From: Hirudo medicinalis
Taxonomy: Eukaryota; Annelida; Clitellata; Hirudinida; Hirudinidae
DNA length: 64,000 nucleotides
Assembly: GCA_011800805.1 (NCBI GenBank)
Contig: MPNW01000020.1
Location: forward strand, 115,223-179,222
Direction of reading: 5' to 3'
A model generated the notes under the pieces. The model was not told the DNA's origin, made no database searches, and saw only the letters and a program-made list of their open reading frames with translations. The translations under genes were made by a program, and so were the position numbers. This document shows positions 60,265-64,000 of the stretch, piece after piece. Every line of letters starts with the position of its first letter. Within the stretch, counting starts at the first letter, position 1.

Positions 60265-60430
60265 TAAATTACTAATTTATTGGTCATAATACTCAAGTCA
60301 TAAGATTAGGAAAGCTTCCGACACCAACATAACATAAAATATCAAAGGTTTCGACAACTAAATTACTAATGTCTTTGCTTTCCGTATATGTCTTTAGTGT
60401 GAAATTAATTGTTTGACAGTTGATAGTTAT
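60265..60430 (+). repeat. unclassified dispersed repeat, copy 2
   Basis: Colinear with 6455-6640: TTTATTGGTCATAA, TTAGGAAAGCTTCCGACA, ACAACTAAATTAC, ATGTCTTTAGTGTGAAATTAATT. Same orientation. The 14-nt start motif also occurs at 22558-22573 without the rest. Confidence 0.6.
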
Positions 60431-61780
60431 TCCACTATCAAATAAAATTTCAATTTTGATTATTAACGGTTTCATGTAAGTAATGGCGCTCCATCCCGCT
60501 CGTTTTATCAAGCCTATAAACAAGAAAACTCATCTAATGGCGCTTTTATGTTCTTAGGAAGAATTTAATGATTTGCCTACTAATTTTGAATTATTTGGAA
60601 AAGGACATTTTGACATTTATAAAACATGGACCCATCCAGCCGAAGACCGGTTTGTAGCTGCGTCTGTTCGATCGTTCTTTGACTCCCATATCCAATACTT
60701 GCATCGCATTTTATCTTTAGTGTGTTTATTTTAAGATCGAGAAAATAAATGGATTGAATAAAAAATATAAATAAGCCTTGTAAATGCTCTATTTTAATCT
60801 GCGCCTTTTAAACTATTTTTAATATGGACTATAGGAATTATATGATAGAAATGATAATGATTGTGATAATTGAAAAACTATTTAGGTTTCTGAGTCTGTC
60901 CATAAACTATGGCAACAATTATTTGAAGTCAACAACACAATGTTTCCAGAGTACTTTTAAATGAAATAAAATTGGCACAAAATCTCGCATTGCCATAAAT
61001 AACTGGAAGCTTCATTAACAATCACGGACTGTATTAAGTCTTGGTACAATATTAATGCGCCGGTCAATAAAACACATGGTCATGTCTTATGTTTTTTTTT
61101 TGTTTTATTCTTCTTGAATTATTTCATCAGATCTAGTTGAACTGCTTTGAAGTTCGTGATTCATATTCTCCGATTAATAGAAATGAAATATGCATAATTG
61201 AAAATAAAACATTTATTAAATTTTTTTCATTAAATTAATTGTTTAGAACTATTCATCAATCATTAGTCAGTTATAATCTACATTATTACTTCAGATAAGA
61301 TGATTATATTCACAAAGACTTATTATCTGTGGAATAGAAAGCGACATTTATAGAGTAGCTTGAAGTCAGTTAAGAATCCAAAACGTACACTCACATTAAG
61401 AACATTGAGAGGTTTTTTTTTTGAAGAGACCTGTGTCTCATAATAGGCATCGCTCTAATGGACAGACAACGCCAGCTAATAATAACGCCTGATATTATTT
61501 CCCAAACAAATTGATCACTAAATTAAAAATTCCACTTCCGTTGACAGGAGTTTTATTTTAATATGCAAATAAGTCCAATATATTTTTATATTCATCTCAT
61601 ATTTATACTTATTTACTTATATTTATATGTCACGTGGATGCTAAAATGCTTTGTAAGTAAATTTTTCTTACTAAAAGCTTTAGAAGTTACATTATATTAA
61701 CATTTAATAACGTGTTGCAGGATGAATATATTGGAAGCAGGAGAAAAGCAGAATATAAGTCATCGAAGGATAATGAAAAA
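60431..61780. other. intergenic, nothing recognised
   Basis: AT-rich DNA with no splice-supported ORF, RNA gene or repeat that I can name. Confidence 0.4.
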
Positions 61781-61836
61781 TGGTGATGGTGATGATGATG
61801 ACGACGACGACGAAGACGATGATGATGATGATGATG
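61781..61836 (+). repeat. (GAT/GAC)n microsatellite
   Basis: TGATGATGATGACGACGACG type trinucleotide run; it creates spurious poly-Asp, poly-His and poly-Ile/Ser ORFs in all frames. Confidence 0.95.
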
Positions 61837-62210
61837 ATATGGTGACTGAAATCCTCCGATATATGATGATTGGAGTGGTAGCCATGGAAACGACAACAAA
61901 AATGTTGGGACATGAAACGCACCTGAGTGGGACCATTAAACAATTACTGAGGTGGTAATGATGATACTGGTTTATCTTAATAATGTTGTTACTCATATGA
62001 ACATTATTATTATTATCAACCTCAATAGCGTCATTGTTATGTTTAAATCTTTTTTTTAATTCCCTTTATTATAAAATATTTGTTAATCTCTTGATAATAA
62101 TGATTTTTTTTTTAATTTGTAGGAATTTCCTCGAAATTCTACCTGGAAAAATGACGGGCAAAAGCCAATTCGGGGTGAGCAAATTTCATCAGTTTTCCAT
62201 GGTTTTCTAA

Positions 62211-62236
62211 GGTTAGGGTTAGGGTTAGGATTAGGG
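62211..62236 (+). repeat. interstitial telomere-like TTAGGG tract
   Basis: GGTTAGGGTTAGGGTTAGG followed by ATTAGGG: about four units, the last with one change. Too short for a telomere end, so an interstitial insertion or repair scar. Confidence 0.85.
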
Positions 62237-62870
62237 CAACTTTTGGTACCTGCAGGTGATTTGGCTTTTTCACGTCACTTGGCTAACATTCGCCCGACCA
62301 TGCACTTTATAATTTTTGACTGGTTGTTATGATAGCCAATCGCAGCTAGCTGATAAATGTTTATTTTGTTATTGCCTAATTTGGATAAATGGATAGAGTA
62401 ACGTGAACTATAGTTAATTGTTAAGTGTGATTAGTGTTTTCGGATTGGAACTTTTTGGTCAATCTTTTCACAATCCGCTTGGATAAATGATCGTCCACTA
62501 AATTTTCCAGGAATAACTTCATCGAATTGTAAATTCATGTGTAGATGCTAAACATGGAAAAATTTCTATTGCAATAAAAATGGGAATTATGCTTTTACCA
62601 GTTAAATATTGTTTAAATTGTTTTTAATTATTCTCAAAGGAAAACGGTTTCAAACTCTGGTCGAAGATTCTTATCAGTTTATGACAATATGTTTCTTAAT
62701 CCAAAGACTCATAGCTAATTTGTAAATATGGTAAGAGCAGTTGAGATAGCGGGATGTCAGTACTAGCCCTTGAGCCGATATAATTTCATTATCGTCTCAA
62801 GTTCTACAGATATTTTGTTTGCTCGTTCGGCTCAATAAAATAAAAATTTATAAAAATCTACAACTCAAGA

Positions 62871-63099
62871 ATGAAATTTTTCATCGTCATCATCATCTTA
62901 TTCAATATCTCTTTCAACACGATAAATCAAAGAAGCCTGGGAACTAGCTTTCAACTGCTGCAAACACCTGCGCACCCTGTTATCGTCCTTCACCTGTAGT
63001 CATGACTACCACCTTGATGCCTCATGTTCTCATAATGACAGGTGGGTTTGCCCTTTGATGTCGGATGCACAGATATTTTTATCTATTTGTTAGATTAAC
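62871..63099 (+). CDS. possible short secreted peptide ORF (weak)
   Basis: ATG at 62871 begins MKFFIVIIILFNISFNTINQ, which looks like a signal peptide, followed by RSLGTSFQLLQTPAHPVIVL and a TAG at 62997. TTTATAAAA lies 24 nt upstream. A 44-nt GT...AG stretch (62998-63041, approximate) could extend the frame. The hydrophobic run comes from an (ATC)n-type microsatellite, so this may be chance. Confidence 0.2.
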
Positions 63100-63106
63100 G
63101 AAGGGT

Positions 63107-63163
63107 ATGATGATGATGATGATGATGATGATGACGACGGCGACGACGACGATGACGATGATA
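63107..63163 (+). repeat. (GAT/GAC)n microsatellite
   Basis: Second trinucleotide tract, ~57 nt of GATGAT then GACGACGGCGACGAC. No coding meaning. Confidence 0.95.
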
Positions 63164-63326
63164 AGAGCGGTGTATGACTTTATTAAATCTTGAACTCTCC
63201 AAAGACCATTTTGTAAGTCACAATCCAACCTAATATTGAAACCGCTAGCACCCGACAAGCAAAAGACTGCAGAAACAAAGCCGAAAGCATGGAAACAATA
63301 TAAAAAAGATAAGCAAATATATAGCC

Positions 63327-63416
63327 GAGGATCACTCCTAGATCTCTTTCTTGTTCTGATTGGTTTAATTTCTGTCCATCAAATTCTTTTTCTATCATAA
63401 TATTCTTATGCCCCAC
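63327..63416 (-). pseudogene. LINE reverse transcriptase tail fragment
   Basis: FDGQKLNQSEQERDLGVIL is the familiar Y.LDG..L....EEKDLGVI stretch downstream of the YxDD box in CR1/jockey-like LINEs. Reading continues into unrelated sequence at once. Confidence 0.8.
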
Positions 63417-63690
63417 ATGAGTGACTGAGCACTTTTCATTCGTCTAATTCTTTTGTTTTCTCTTTTTTTTTGTAAAAAAAAAACATTTCAACATTTTATT
63501 CAATTTCATGTTTCGAATGTTGGTAGTGGCCTAAGGTCCATTCTATCCGAGTTATAAAATAAATAATAGACTTATGAAACCTTGAGTATATATTAACACC
63601 AGGACACAGACCTGACTTTCTCATCTATATTCGCTAAAATTTCGGTAATATCTATTAATTTGGTACCAGTTAAGATAATATTTATATATA

Positions 63691-63836
63691 TGGGGTGCAA
63701 GTTGGTTTGTGTTCCTGCGAGCGACGGTAAAAGCAACAGTCGTTAGATATAGTGTTCGCAAAACAGCTTGCACTACCACAAAGCGCCTTTCGCTAAACAA
63801 ACACCCTAAGGGCCCCTGATGCTTACGCTGTACAAA

Positions 63837-63867
<31 letters not shown>

Positions 63868-63868
63868 A
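63691..63868 (+). mobile_element. tRNA-derived SINE, degraded copy
   Basis: GGGGTGCAAGTTGG, GTTCCTGCGAGCGACGGTAA, AAGCAACAGTCGTTA, GTGTTCGCAAAACAGCTTGC and AGGGCCCCTGATGCTTACGCT match the 20.3-kb copy. Box A is deleted, and the tail ends in (TTA)n instead of (ACTT)n. Confidence 0.85.
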
Positions 63869-64000
63869 TATAATATGAATATTAATCATAAAAAAATAAA
63901 GTAATAACTGTACCTGACTTGTCACACTAGTGATATATAAAATAGTTTAAAAATTTGCTGTGCTGTTATGACCACGTTTGAGTTTTGCAAACCACTATTG

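Noticed and set aside
61687..61996. ORFs in four frames rich in Asp, His, Ile or Ser
   Set aside because: All are translations of a GAT/GAC microsatellite.
1..64000. CRISPR arrays, prokaryotic operons, rRNA genes, viral integrations
   Set aside because: None seen; every gene has spliceosomal introns and the tandem repeats are microsatellites.

Overview
This is a window of AT-rich animal nuclear DNA. The genes are split by many small GT-AG introns (42 nt to a few kb), 3' ends carry AATAAA signals, and the families present are metazoan: EP400, PC2 proprotein convertase, hnRNP K, SYS1, four-pass claudin-like proteins. A tRNA-derived SINE, LINE and Tc1 relics and a short TTAGGG tract fit a non-vertebrate metazoan. 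I cannot place the phylum from sequence alone. There is no CRISPR array, operon or other prokaryotic feature.

Layout. 0-5.6 kb (+): the 3' part of an EP400-like chromatin remodeller subunit. 7.0-7.3 kb: an inverted-repeat element. 7.9-11.2 kb (-): a small gene not in a familiar family, which reads as an amidated neuropeptide precursor with a CRE/TATA promoter. 11.2-17.8 kb: no convincing gene. 18.1-26.1 kb (-): a 13-exon MBOAT lysophospholipid acyltransferase whose introns hold a SINE, a dead Tc1 transposase, a LINE endonuclease relic, a tRNA-Glu-like relic and an interleaved inverted duplication. 26.7-34.5 kb (+): a tandem pair of claudin-like four-pass membrane proteins, head-to-head with the MBOAT gene. 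35.8-39.8 kb (+): hnRNP K. 40.2-41.4 kb (-): phosphopantothenoylcysteine decarboxylase. 45.4-53.1 kb (+): prohormone convertase 2 with a TATA promoter and a noncoding first exon. 54.3 kb (+): a possible 61-residue membrane protein. 55.1-56.5 kb (+): SYS1. 57.2-59.5 kb (-): an unrecognised, probably disordered 570-residue protein. 59.5-64 kb: repeats, microsatellites, LINE and SINE pieces.

Most genes are unrelated housekeeping neighbours. The one functional theme is peptide-hormone biology: PC2 cleaves at dibasic sites, and the small gene at 7.9-8.3 kb encodes a signal peptide, a KR site and a GKR amidation/cleavage site. Both have TATA promoters and CRE-like sites near or upstream. They are about 37 kb apart, so any link is functional inference and not an operon. 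Exon coordinates were derived by hand from splice signals and from exact phase agreement, and are coding boundaries unless stated.
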